Assembly: GCA_002405445.1 (NCBI GenBank)
Contig: DHLV01000166.1
Location: 26,025 to 44,209 of the forward strand
Reading direction: 5' to 3'
Source: Flammeovirgaceae bacterium UBA4659
GTDB taxonomy: Bacteria; Bacteroidota; Bacteroidia; Cytophagales; Cyclobacteriaceae
Length of the DNA stretch: 18,185 nt
The position numbers and the translations under genes are program-made. The notes below the pieces were generated by a model that ran no database searches, was not told where the DNA came from, and worked only from the letters and a program-made list of their open reading frames with translations. Shown in pieces: positions 1-7,120 of the stretch (position 1 is its first letter; every line of letters begins with the position of its first letter).

Positions 1-225
1 ATGTCCGCCATTTCTGCCAAAGCAAATAATAGCAACGTGCTGATGGCGGTATTGAGTTTTCCGGTGGTGGTTTCAATTTTATTGCTCGCCATCCGCGCCA
101 CAAAAAATTGCATCGATGGTTTGGATCCATCGGTCAGTTACGATGAACTCGTTACCTTGTTTGCCATTAATTGTTTGGTAGGTGCAGTGTCATATTTACT
201 GTTCCCGTATATTTGGCGCAGCTAA
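1..225 (+). CDS. ccmB: Heme exporter protein CcmB, C-terminal part (5' end outside window)
   Basis: This is the last 74 codons of a membrane protein, ending in TAA just before ccmC. It shows two hydrophobic helices (about residues 12-30 and 50-70) joined by a short polar stretch with DGLDPSVSYDE, and ends in a short tail, IWRS, as CcmB proteins do. CcmB is normally about 220 residues, so roughly two thirds lies upstream of the window and the ATG at base 1 is probably internal. CcmB is the membrane subunit of the CcmAB ABC transporter that powers release of heme-loaded CcmE during cytochrome c maturation. The assignment rests mainly on its position directly before ccmC, supported by recalled similarity of the tail. 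Confidence 0.82.
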   Translation: MSAISAKANNSNVLMAVLSFPVVVSILLLAIRATKNCIDGLDPSVSYDELVTLFAINCLVGAVSYLLFPYIWRS

Positions 226-237
226 TTATTGTTGTTG

Positions 238-915
238 ATGCGAAGTTATTGGTGGAAGATATTGGGCGTTTTGCTAGTCACTTATTCGTTCGTTGGGGGG
301 CTACTATTTGAGGTGCCGCGGCTTTTTATTTTGAACGAAACCATCCGGGCCCTATATTTTCATGTGCCGATGTGGTTCAGCATGGTGGCCATGTTTGTTA
401 CCTCTACTTATCACGCCATCGTTTACCTGCGCAAAAACAACCCAGAAGCTGACATTGCATCGAGTTCTTTTGCTGAAGCTGGAATGGTACTTGGGATGCT
501 CGGTATTTTCACCGGGATGATTTGGGCCAATTACACCTGGGGCTCTCCTTGGGATGGTGACCCTAAACAAAACGGAGCAGCTATATCGTTGCTTGTTTAC
601 TTCGCTTACTTCATTTTGCGCGGCTCAATTTCAAACCACGAACAAAAAGCCCGCCTAAGTGCCGTTTACAACATCTTTGCATTTGTAGCCATGGTTCCGT
701 TGATTTTTATCATTCCACGCATGATGAGTTCGATGCACCCGGGTAGCGGTGGCAATCCTGGCTTTAACATGTATGACCTGGATAGTCGTATGCGGATGGT
801 GTTTTACCCCGCAGTAATTGGTTGGATATTGGTAGGAACATGGATGGGAACATTATTGGTACGTTACAAAAATGCTAAAGAGAAAGTGTATGAATTGGAA
901 GAAACTGTCCGCTAA
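238..915 (+). CDS. ccmC: Heme handling/delivery protein CcmC (CcsA family)
   Basis: CcmC is an integral membrane protein that loads heme covalently onto CcmE. The 225-residue protein has six hydrophobic helices. The family's periplasmic tryptophan-rich segment is present as WGSPWDGDPKQN (about residues 101-112); the usual WxWD core is altered, which I recall as normal for Bacteroidota homologues. The two flanking heme-ligand histidines appear to be H42 (YFHVPMW) and H167 (SSMHPGSGG). I place the start at the ATG at 238, 12 bases after the ccmB stop; a TTG at 229 in the same frame would add three residues. The end overlaps the next small gene, indicating translational coupling within a ccm operon. 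Confidence 0.93.
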   Translation: MRSYWWKILGVLLVTYSFVGGLLFEVPRLFILNETIRALYFHVPMWFSMVAMFVTSTYHAIVYLRKNNPEADIASSSFAEAGMVLGMLGIFTGMIWANYTWGSPWDGDPKQNGAAISLLVYFAYFILRGSISNHEQKARLSAVYNIFAFVAMVPLIFIIPRMMSSMHPGSGGNPGFNMYDLDSRMRMVFYPAVIGWILVGTWMGTLLVRYKNAKEKVYELEETVR

Positions 916-1108
916 TTTGATGTGTCTGTTATTTTCAATAGGTGCATTTGCTCAAGCACAAGACGTGCCCATGGCAGATGGAATGCGGGCCGAAGGTAAG
1001 ATATATGTGGTGGTAGCGATTATAGTGGTCATCTTATTTGGCCTAATTGGCTACCTGGTTTTCTTAGACCAAAAGCTTACGCAGTTAGAAAAACGTTTGC
1101 CGAAATAA
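890..1108 (+). CDS. CcmD-like small membrane protein with signal peptide
   Basis: A 72-residue protein in the position of ccmD, between ccmC and ccmE. From the ATG at 890 it starts MNWKKLSANLMCLLFSIGAF, a basic then hydrophobic stretch followed by AQA|QD, which looks like a type I signal peptide. A single transmembrane helix follows (about residues 37-58, YVVVAIIVVILFGLIGYLVF), with a short charged tail LDQKLTQLEKRLPK. CcmD in other bacteria is a tiny one-helix protein needed to release holo-CcmE from CcmC and the ABC transporter. The start overlaps ccmC by 26 bases. Other in-frame starts are 872 (longer, deeper overlap) and 920 (no overlap); 890 gives the best signal peptide. Identity rests on size, topology and synteny. 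Confidence 0.75.
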   Translation: MNWKKLSANLMCLLFSIGAFAQAQDVPMADGMRAEGKIYVVVAIIVVILFGLIGYLVFLDQKLTQLEKRLPK

Positions 1109-1165
1109 AGGCGCGCACCAGCAATGCCTTTTTTGACCTAGTCAAGATTTTTGGTCACAAAACCC

Positions 1166-1173
1166 TACCTTTG
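1166..1173 (+). promoter_or_regulatory. Possible Bacteroidota -7 element (TACCTTTG) upstream of ccmE
   Basis: TACCTTTG fits the Bacteroidota -7 consensus TAnnTTTG exactly and lies 27 bases before the ccmE ATG. No TTG or TTTG is found at the usual 19-21 base spacing upstream; the nearest copies give gaps of about 12 and 30. It may be a weak internal promoter or chance. The strong purine-rich AGAGGAGAAGG at 1186-1196 just before the ATG is a plausible ribosome binding site, unusual for this phylum. Confidence 0.3.
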
Positions 1174-1199
1174 CATGCCAAAATTAGAGGAGAAGGAAC

Positions 1200-1610
1200 A
1201 TGAAGAAATCGCACATTTTTGCCATTGCCATTATTGGGGTAGCCATCGTAATCATTGTATCCACCGCAGGCGACTCAAGCACCTACGTCAATTTTGACGA
1301 AGCTTACCAACTGGCTTCAAACGGAAGCACGTCTTCCATTCACGTAGTGGGTGAACTCACCAAGGATGCAGGCGGGAAGATAACCGGCATCGAAAAAAGT
1401 GCCGACCACCTGTCATTCAGCTTTATGCTGGTGGACGACAAAGGCAAAGCCCAAAAAGTGTTCTACAACGAACCCATGCCGCCTGATTTCTTGCGGTCAG
1501 AAAAAGTGGTGATCATCGGCAGCTATCGAAACGATTTGTTTGTAGCGAAGAAAATCCTCCTCAAATGCCCGTCAAAGTACCAAGAACAAAAACTAAATGC
1601 GGGGGTTTAA
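1200..1610 (+). CDS. ccmE: Cytochrome c maturation heme chaperone CcmE, cysteine (CxxxY) variant
   Basis: CcmE is a membrane-anchored periplasmic OB-fold protein that binds heme covalently and passes it to CcmF. The 136-residue protein has an N-terminal anchor helix (about residues 6-22). The soluble domain contains VVGELTKD, FMLVDDKGKAQKVFYNEPMPPDF and EKVVIIGSYRNDLFVAKKILLKCPSKY, matching the usual CcmE order. The heme-attachment motif, HxxxY in E. coli, is here C123-P-S-K-Y127. A CxxxY form is established for archaeal and some Desulfovibrio CcmE, where it goes with Ccm systems lacking CcmG/CcmH. Length is near the family norm of 130-160. A strong AG-rich ribosome binding site precedes the ATG. 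ccmF follows after 53 bases, so it belongs to the ccm operon. Confidence 0.92.
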   Translation: MKKSHIFAIAIIGVAIVIIVSTAGDSSTYVNFDEAYQLASNGSTSSIHVVGELTKDAGGKITGIEKSADHLSFSFMLVDDKGKAQKVFYNEPMPPDFLRSEKVVIIGSYRNDLFVAKKILLKCPSKYQEQKLNAGV

Positions 1611-1636
1611 TTTGAAAATGAGCCTGTTTTCAAATT
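1609..1636 (+). repeat. 10-bp perfect inverted repeat between ccmE and ccmF
   Basis: AATTTGAAAA (1609-1618) and TTTTCAAATT (1627-1636) are exact reverse complements around an 8-base loop TGAGCCTG. The left arm includes the last two bases of the ccmE stop codon. The stem is A/T rich and lacks a following U-run, so it does not look like an intrinsic terminator. It could be an mRNA processing or stability element. More TTCAAATT-like words follow in the gap. Confidence 0.55.
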
Positions 1637-1663
1637 GTTCAAATTTCAATTTTCAACATTCGC

Positions 1664-4195
1664 ATGCATTATCTTATCGGTAACTTAGGTCACCTCTCTG
1701 TTGTCACTGCCTTTGTTACTTCTTTGGTCAGTGCATTTGCATATTGGAAGGCAACCACCGCAACCTTGCAAAGCAAAGATGCTTGGCTGCAAAACGGCCG
1801 CGTGGCATTTTACGGGCATACCTTCTCCGTTTTAGCTGTAGTGGTGACGCTGTTTGTCATCATTCAGCAACACTATTTCGAATACCATTATGCGTACAGC
1901 CATTCTGATTCGCACCTCCCAGGCTATTATCTTCTCTCTACTTTCTGGAATGGGCAGGAAGGTAGTTTCTTGTTATGGATGTTTTGGCACGTCATTATTG
2001 GGGTAGTACTGATCAAAACACAAAAATCCTGGGAGGCGCCAAGCATGGTGGTATTTGCTTTGGTCCAAGCATTCTTAACTTCAATGATTTTGGGGGTAGT
2101 AATTCCGGGCATCAATCTAAAACTTGGCAGTTCGCCTTTCATTTTGTTGCGCGATGCCATCAACGACCCGATTTTTAAACTTCAACCCGATTTTATTCCA
2201 AAGGATGGCCAAGGACTAAACCCGCTGTTGCAAAACTACTGGATGGTCATCCATCCCCCCACCCTGTTCCTGGGGTTTGGTTTGGCATTGCCCCCTTTTG
2301 CGTTTTGCATTGCGGGCCTTTGGCAGAAGAAGTACATGGAATGGGTGAAGCCCGCCTTGCCATGGGCTTTGCTAGCAGGCGGTATTTTGGGTTTAGGAAT
2401 TTTAATGGGCGGCTATTGGGCATACGAAACGCTCAACTTTGGCGGCTATTGGAATTGGGATCCAGTAGAAAATGCGGTCTATGTCCCTTGGCTGGTGCTA
2501 GTGGCATCCATCCACACGATGATCACCTACAAGAACAGTGGCACGGCACTAAAGGCCTCTATCATCTTAACTATTGCGGTATTTATCCTCTTACTCTACC
2601 AAACATTCCTGGTTCGTAGCGGTATATTAGGCGATGCGTCCGTCCACTCGTTTACTGACCTAGGATTATCAGGTCAGCTGTTGATTTACTTATTTTTCTT
2701 TTTGGTTGGAGCGATTGTTTTGTCCATCATTCGATGGAAAGAAATCCCATCGTCAGAAAAGGATGCTTCTGTTTACTCGCGAGAGTTTTGGATTTTCTTG
2801 GGGGCTACTACTCTTTGCCTGATGGGTTTTCAGGTGCTGCTGCCTACCTCAATCCCAGTCTACAACAAACTCCTTTCCTTGATCGGCATACAATCGAATC
2901 TGGCGCCACCTGCCAACCAGGTTGAGTTCTACTCGAAATTTCAATTGTGGTTTGGCGTGGCGGTAGCAATTATTTCGGGCACAGGTCAGTTTTTTTGGTG
3001 GAAGAAAATCGATAAGCAAAAATTAAAGAATGAGCTAATCACCCCGGCTATGGTCACGCTTATCGTTTTTGCCCTTGTCATTGCCTTTGCAAAAATCTAT
3101 GAGCCCACTTACTTGGTATTGACGTTGGCGGGTGTGTATTTGATCGTTAGTAACGCGAAGGTTCTTTTGAGCTTGATCAAACTCAACCCCAAACTGTCGG
3201 GGGGGGCGCTGGCACATATTGGCGTGGGCATGATGCTGATCGGAGTGATGTTTTCTGCCGGCTATTCCAAAGTGGTTTCGTTGAACAACTCGGGCATGCT
3301 CATTTCCAAAGAACTGCCCACCGAGTTCAACCGCGATAACTTACTCTTGTTCATTAACGAGCCACGCGAAATGGCCGGCTACGAATTGGAGTACCTAGGC
3401 GAACGATATGAACCTCGCCACAAGTCGGGCTATGTGAATAAGAATCACGTTGACCCAACCAACAATCCGCTTAAAGTAGTGGCCAAGCAAGACATTTTGT
3501 TCAAAGGCACCAAGCTTTACGCTGCAAAGGATACATTTGAAATTTATCCTGAAAACACATATTATGAAATTGAGTTAAGGAAAAATGGCAAGGTTTCGGC
3601 CTCCCTTTTTCCCCGCGTGCAGATCAATGACCAGATGGGTGGGTTTGTTGCCTCGCCCGACATCAAGCGAAAGCTGAGCCGCGATCTGTACACCCACGTG
3701 TCACTGCCCATGAACAAAAGCGAAGAGCCAGAATGGGGAAAATTAGAAGAGTTTAAGGTGCAGATGGGTGAGGAATTCTACATTAACGCCAAGTATACGA
3801 GTTCACTCGAGCAAGTCACTAGGATAGACGAGATTGACGGTATACCGCTTGCGCCCGAAGATGTGGCGGTAAAGGCCAAAATCAAGGTACAAGGCGAACG
3901 GGAAACTTTCTATGCAGAACCCATTTTTCTGATTCGCAGCAAGTCCCAGGTAGGTCGAATTTCATCAGAAATCAATGATTTAGGGGTGAAATTGACGCTT
4001 TTGAATATTTTGCCTGAAACCAACGAGTTCTTAATTGGAATCAATGCTCGCCAAAAGGATTGGGTGGTGATCAAAGCCTTGGAGAAGCCCCTCATCAATG
4101 TTTTGTGGCTTGGCACAGGAGTATTAATGGTCGGTTTCTGCGTGGCAATGGTGCGAAGGTTTAAGGAGTTTGAAGAGTCAAAAAAGGAGATTTGA
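1664..4195 (+). CDS. ccmF: Cytochrome c heme lyase/assembly protein CcmF (CcsA-like)
   Basis: CcmF joins heme, taken from CcmE, to apocytochrome c. The 843-residue protein is polytopic over about residues 1-545 and carries the CcsA-family signature GGYWNWDPVENA at residues 260-271. A histidine-bearing segment NYWMVIHPPTLFLGFG precedes it, as in other CcmF proteins, and VHSFTDLG follows. After the last clustered helix comes a long hydrophilic periplasmic domain (about residues 550-800), then one final helix (VLWLGTGVLMVGFCVAMV) and a charged cytoplasmic tail. This is the typical CcmF layout. The start ATG at 1664 gives MHYLIGNLGHLSV. It is the last gene on this strand before a convergent gene, so it probably ends the ccm operon. 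No ccmG or ccmH is visible after it. Confidence 0.95.
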   Translation: MHYLIGNLGHLSVVTAFVTSLVSAFAYWKATTATLQSKDAWLQNGRVAFYGHTFSVLAVVVTLFVIIQQHYFEYHYAYSHSDSHLPGYYLLSTFWNGQEGSFLLWMFWHVIIGVVLIKTQKSWEAPSMVVFALVQAFLTSMILGVVIPGINLKLGSSPFILLRDAINDPIFKLQPDFIPKDGQGLNPLLQNYWMVIHPPTLFLGFGLALPPFAFCIAGLWQKKYMEWVKPALPWALLAGGILGLGILMGGYWAYETLNFGGYWNWDPVENAVYVPWLVLVASIHTMITYKNSGTALKASIILTIAVFILLLYQTFLVRSGILGDASVHSFTDLGLSGQLLIYLFFFLVGAIVLSIIRWKEIPSSEKDASVYSREFWIFLGATTLCLMGFQVLLPTSIPVYNKLLSLIGIQSNLAPPANQVEFYSKFQLWFGVAVAIISGTGQFFWWKKIDKQKLKNELITPAMVTLIVFALVIAFAKIYEPTYLVLTLAGVYLIVSNAKVLLSLIKLNPKLSGGALAHIGVGMMLIGVMFSAGYSKVVSLNNSGMLISKELPTEFNRDNLLLFINEPREMAGYELEYLGERYEPRHKSGYVNKNHVDPTNNPLKVVAKQDILFKGTKLYAAKDTFEIYPENTYYEIELRKNGKVSASLFPRVQINDQMGGFVASPDIKRKLSRDLYTHVSLPMNKSEEPEWGKLEEFKVQMGEEFYINAKYTSSLEQVTRIDEIDGIPLAPEDVAVKAKIKVQGERETFYAEPIFLIRSKSQVGRISSEINDLGVKLTLLNILPETNEFLIGINARQKDWVVIKALEKPLINVLWLGTGVLMVGFCVAMVRRFKEFEESKKEI

Positions 4196-4199
4196 AGAT

Positions 4200-4223
4200 G
4201 GTTGATCCATTTTCAAATCAACC
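4200..4223. terminator. Hairpin between convergent ccmF and acyl-CoA dehydrogenase genes
   Basis: GGTTGAT (4200-4206) pairs with ATCAACC (4217-4223) across a 10-base loop, in the 40-base gap between two convergent stop codons. An AACCGGTT palindrome (4220-4227) abuts it. The position suits a shared terminator, but there is no U-run on either side, so the termination role is inferred from location. Confidence 0.4.
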
Positions 4224-4235
4224 GGTTGTCGGTGC

Positions 4236-5375
4236 TTATCTCAGCAACTCCCTTGAAATCACCATCTTTTGTATTTCAGTGGTGCCTTCGTAAATCTGGG
4301 TAATTTTTGCATCGCGCATCAAGCGCTCCACATGAAATTCTTTTACGTAGCCATAACCGCCATGTATCTGAACGGCTTCGGTCGTTACTTCTTGCGCGAT
4401 TTGTGATGCAAAAAGTTTTGCCATCGCAGCAGCCTTTACAAAATCCTTTTTCTGATCTTTTAGGTAGGCCGCTTGCCAAACCAACAAACGGGCAGCATCA
4501 ATCTTGGTGGCCATATCAGCCAACTTGAATTGGATGGCTTGATGCTCGGAAAGATGTTTGCCAAATGCCTTGCGCTCCTTGGCATACTTCAACGCAAACT
4601 CATACGCGCCAGCGGCTATGCCTAACGCCTGAGCAGCAATGCCAATACGACCTCCGTTCAGGGTGGTCATCGCAAACGTAAAACCAAAACCATCCTCGCC
4701 TATGCGGTTTGCCTTTGGCACTTTTACATCCTGGAACATCAACGAATGCGTATCGCTTCCTCGGATACCCATTTTGTCTTCCTTCTTACCAATTACAAAA
4801 CCCGGCATGCCTCGCTCGATGATCAGCGCGTTGATGCCCTTGTGTCTCTTCTCGGGATGCGTTTGTGCAATAACGATGTAAATACTGGCGCTCTTCCCGT
4901 TCGTGATCCAGTTCTTTGTACCGTTTAGCAAGTAGTGATCGCCCCGGTCTTCTGCCGTGGTGCGCTGGCTGGTGGCGTCAGAGCCGGCCTCGGGCTCTGA
5001 CAAGCAAAACGCACCTATTTTCTCGCCAGCTGCAAGCGGCTTCAAGAATTTTTCCTTCTGTTCTTCCGTTCCAAAACGCTCAAGCCCCCAACACACCAAT
5101 GAGTTGTTTACCGACATGCATACTGATGCAGATGCATCAATTTTCGAAATCTCCTCCATGGCCAGCACATACGAAATAGTGTCCATTCCTCCTCCGTTGT
5201 ACCTGGGATCAGTCATCATGCCCATCAATCCAAGTTCACCCATCTTCTTTACTTGTTCGGCCGGAAACTTCTGTTCGTTGTCTCGTTCAATTACGCCCGG
5301 TAACAAATCATTCACGGCAAAATCGCGCGCTGCTTGTTGTACGGAAAGGTGTTCTTCAGTGAGTTGGAAGTTCAT
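4236..5375 (-). CDS. Acyl-CoA dehydrogenase (short-chain/butyryl-CoA type)
   Basis: This FAD enzyme oxidises acyl-CoA to trans-2-enoyl-CoA, the first step of beta-oxidation, passing electrons to ETF. At 379 residues it is the standard length. The usual order is present: an N-terminal helical domain starting MNFQLTEEHLSVQQAARDFA; the FAD-binding signature FCLSEPEAGSDA and WITNGKSA in the middle; RKAFGKHLSEHQAIQFKLAD; and the C-terminal AVQIHGGYGYVKEFHVERLM-RDAKITQIYEGT. The catalytic base is Glu363 in IYEGTTEIQ, the position used by short- and medium-chain enzymes. Chain-length preference cannot be fixed by eye. It appears monocistronic, since a strong terminator for the upstream gene lies 60 bases before its start. 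Confidence 0.95.
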   Translation of the reverse strand: MNFQLTEEHLSVQQAARDFAVNDLLPGVIERDNEQKFPAEQVKKMGELGLMGMMTDPRYNGGGMDTISYVLAMEEISKIDASASVCMSVNNSLVCWGLERFGTEEQKEKFLKPLAAGEKIGAFCLSEPEAGSDATSQRTTAEDRGDHYLLNGTKNWITNGKSASIYIVIAQTHPEKRHKGINALIIERGMPGFVIGKKEDKMGIRGSDTHSLMFQDVKVPKANRIGEDGFGFTFAMTTLNGGRIGIAAQALGIAAGAYEFALKYAKERKAFGKHLSEHQAIQFKLADMATKIDAARLLVWQAAYLKDQKKDFVKAAAMAKLFASQIAQEVTTEAVQIHGGYGYVKEFHVERLMRDAKITQIYEGTTEIQKMVISRELLR

Positions 5376-5434
5376 GTATGCTGGCTATTTGTATTATCAA
5401 ACAATTCGGAGCTGCATAGGTTTGCAGACCCAAT

Positions 5435-5463
5435 AAAAAAAAGCCCAAGCATCGTGCTTGGGC
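5435..5463 (-). terminator. Rho-independent terminator after the zinc protease gene
   Basis: Read on the minus strand: GCCCAAGCA, loop CGA, TGCTTGGGC, then eight U. The 9-bp perfect GC-rich stem with a 3-base loop and U-run is a textbook intrinsic terminator. It lies about 50 bases after the stop codon of the protease gene (5514) and separates that unit from the acyl-CoA dehydrogenase gene. Confidence 0.92.
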
Positions 5464-5513
5464 GGGTAAAAATATGCGTTATCGCTGACTTAGGCGAGTG
5501 ATGTCAAAAGTTT

Positions 5514-6212
5514 TTAATCGCGATCAGAACCGAGGAACAACATGACATAATGTATAAGGGTAGTAACGGCTCCTATGGCTGCTACTACATAGGTCATGGC
5601 GGCCCACTTCAATGCATCTTTTGCCATATCGTGCTCTTGGCGGGTAACAATGCCCCGTGCTTCCACCCAGGCCAATGCGCGCTTGCTGGCATCAAACTCA
5701 ACGGGTAGCGTCACCAAAGCGAATAAAGCAAACACCGCATAGCAGACAATAATCACCAACAATGCAGTTTTTACCGGTAAAACTCCCTGTGCGAAAATAG
5801 AACCGAAGATCATTGCCATCATGATGAAGTTGAGAACGTTTGCGCTGATATTTTGTATCGGCACCATGGCAGAACGGAGTTGCAGCATGCTGTACGCCTT
5901 GGCATGTTGAACGGCATGCCCACATTCATGTGCCGCCACCGCTGTTGCCGCTGCGTTGCGGCCATAGAATACCTCTTGGCTGAGATTTACCGTTTTGTCT
6001 ACCGGGTTGTAATGGTCAGTTAACTGCCCCTCTACGCTAATCACTTTCACATCGCGAATATCGTTATCGGCCAGCATCAGGCGGGCAATCTCTGCGCCCG
6101 TCAAATCTTTTGCCAGATGTGTTTGAGAATACTCTTTGAATTTGCTCTTCAGGCGTGAACTCACCATCCAGCCGATAGCCATAAAAAACAAACCGATTAC
6201 CAATGCTCCCAT
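5514..6212 (-). CDS. Membrane zinc metallopeptidase, YugP-like (neutral zinc metallopeptidase family 2)
   Basis: A 232-residue membrane protein matching the YugP/Zn_peptidase_2 family. An N-terminal helix (about residues 2-18) is followed by a soluble segment with the family motif GAEIARLMLADN. The zinc site is H95-E-C-G-H99 in AVAAHECGHAVQHA. Hydrophobic segments follow (about residues 120-165), then the conserved LPVEFDASKRALAW, which probably supplies the third zinc ligand (Glu), and a last helix. The family's physiological substrate is not established; membrane protein quality control is a guess. It starts only 6 bases after the rfaE2 stop, so the two are very likely co-transcribed, and a strong terminator follows. 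Confidence 0.92.
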   Translation of the reverse strand: MGALVIGLFFMAIGWMVSSRLKSKFKEYSQTHLAKDLTGAEIARLMLADNDIRDVKVISVEGQLTDHYNPVDKTVNLSQEVFYGRNAAATAVAAHECGHAVQHAKAYSMLQLRSAMVPIQNISANVLNFIMMAMIFGSIFAQGVLPVKTALLVIIVCYAVFALFALVTLPVEFDASKRALAWVEARGIVTRQEHDMAKDALKWAAMTYVVAAIGAVTTLIHYVMLFLGSDRD

Positions 6213-6218
6213 AATGAA

Positions 6219-6716
6219 TTATTTATTTAATGTTCGTTTGATTTTCTCCACAATGCGTGTAGTTGAATAACCCGGCACAAAGTCGATTGTTTTCACCTCG
6301 CCTCCAGCGCTTTTTACAACATCTGCGCCAACAATATTTTCTGCCAAATAGTCACTTCCCTTTACCAAAATATTGGGTATTAACGCTGAAATCAAATCAA
6401 GGGGTGTGTCTTCGTTGAAAAAAACTACTAAATCGACAAACTGCAGCGAGGCTAAAATGCGTGCCCTAGATTGCTGGTCTTGCAAGGGGCGTTCAGGCCC
6501 TTTGAACCGGCTGACCGAATCATCGGTGTTCAACCCTATCACCAAGCGGTCGCCCAGGTTGCGGGCTTTCTCCAGATAGTCGACATGACCCAAATGGAGC
6601 AGATCAAAGCAGCCGTTGGTGAAAACAACTTTTTCACCGTTCGCCTGCCATGATTTCACAGTTTCTCGTGCTTCTTCGATCGACCTAATTTTTAAAGCTG
6701 AATTCATTGCATGCAA
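6219..6716 (-). CDS. rfaE2: D-glycero-beta-D-manno-heptose 1-phosphate adenylyltransferase
   Basis: This enzyme transfers AMP from ATP to heptose-1-phosphate, giving the ADP-heptose precursor of LPS inner core. The 165-residue protein is a single cytidylyltransferase-fold domain. It has FTNGCFDLLHLGH, with the nucleotide-binding HxGH at H41-H44, then GLNTDDSVSRFKGPERP, FNEDTP, LVKGSDY and the C-terminal STTRIVEKIK that binds the triphosphate. In E. coli this domain is fused to a kinase (HldE); here it stands alone, so the kinase half must be encoded elsewhere. The start is either 6716 (MHAMNSAL) or 6707 (MNSALKIR). The downstream protease gene follows after 6 bases. Its 5' end is 50 bases from the divergent small gene on the plus strand. 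Confidence 0.93.
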   Translation of the reverse strand: MHAMNSALKIRSIEEARETVKSWQANGEKVVFTNGCFDLLHLGHVDYLEKARNLGDRLVIGLNTDDSVSRFKGPERPLQDQQSRARILASLQFVDLVVFFNEDTPLDLISALIPNILVKGSDYLAENIVGADVVKSAGGEVKTIDFVPGYSTTRIVEKIKRTLNK

Positions 6717-6766
6717 AATTCATCATTTTCTTGAATACATTCGTAATAGTTTTCGTTTACCGTCAT

Positions 6767-7120
6767 ATGATGAGGGCTGCATTGACAACATACCTAGTCT
6801 TGGCAATTGTCTTTTCGTCTTTTGCACAAGTAACAACGATCGAGTCAACTTCAAATGTCTTGAAAGAAAAACTCGCCAGTAGTTACATTACACAGAGGCT
6901 CCAAAATCACGTCCCTTTTTATTCGCCTGTTTACATTCCAACCAACCCCATTTCGCCCATCGTGCTTTCGCCAATAAAAATCAACTTAATGAATCAAACT
7001 GAGGCCCATTGGAATGGTAATTTTAAATTTGATGCCTGGGGGAAAGATCGATACCCTCTTTACATGCAACCCAACAGGTATGATTGGATGTACAAAGTAA
7101 GGCAGAATGAAAAACGTTAA
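6767..7120 (+). CDS. Small secreted protein of unknown function
   Basis: I do not recognise this 117-residue protein. From ATG 6767 (or the adjacent ATG 6770) it starts MMRAALTTYLVLAIVFSSFA followed by QVTTIES, a convincing signal peptide with cleavage after SFA. The mature part of about 95 residues is rich in Pro, Asn and aromatic residues (YSPVYIPTNPISPIV; AHWNGNFKFDAWGKDRYPLY; NRYDWMYKV) and has no cysteine, so it is probably a small soluble periplasmic or surface protein. A longer frame from 6707 would overlap the rfaE2 start and is less likely. It is transcribed away from rfaE2 and its TAA overlaps the stop codon of the convergent gene. The signal peptide and compact non-overlapping placement argue that it is a real gene. 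Confidence 0.65.
   Translation: MMRAALTTYLVLAIVFSSFAQVTTIESTSNVLKEKLASSYITQRLQNHVPFYSPVYIPTNPISPIVLSPIKINLMNQTEAHWNGNFKFDAWGKDRYPLYMQPNRYDWMYKVRQNEKR

Noticed and set aside
6707..6766. Longer N-terminus for the small secreted protein
   Set aside because: It would overlap the rfaE2 start and add about 20 residues before a better signal peptide at 6767.
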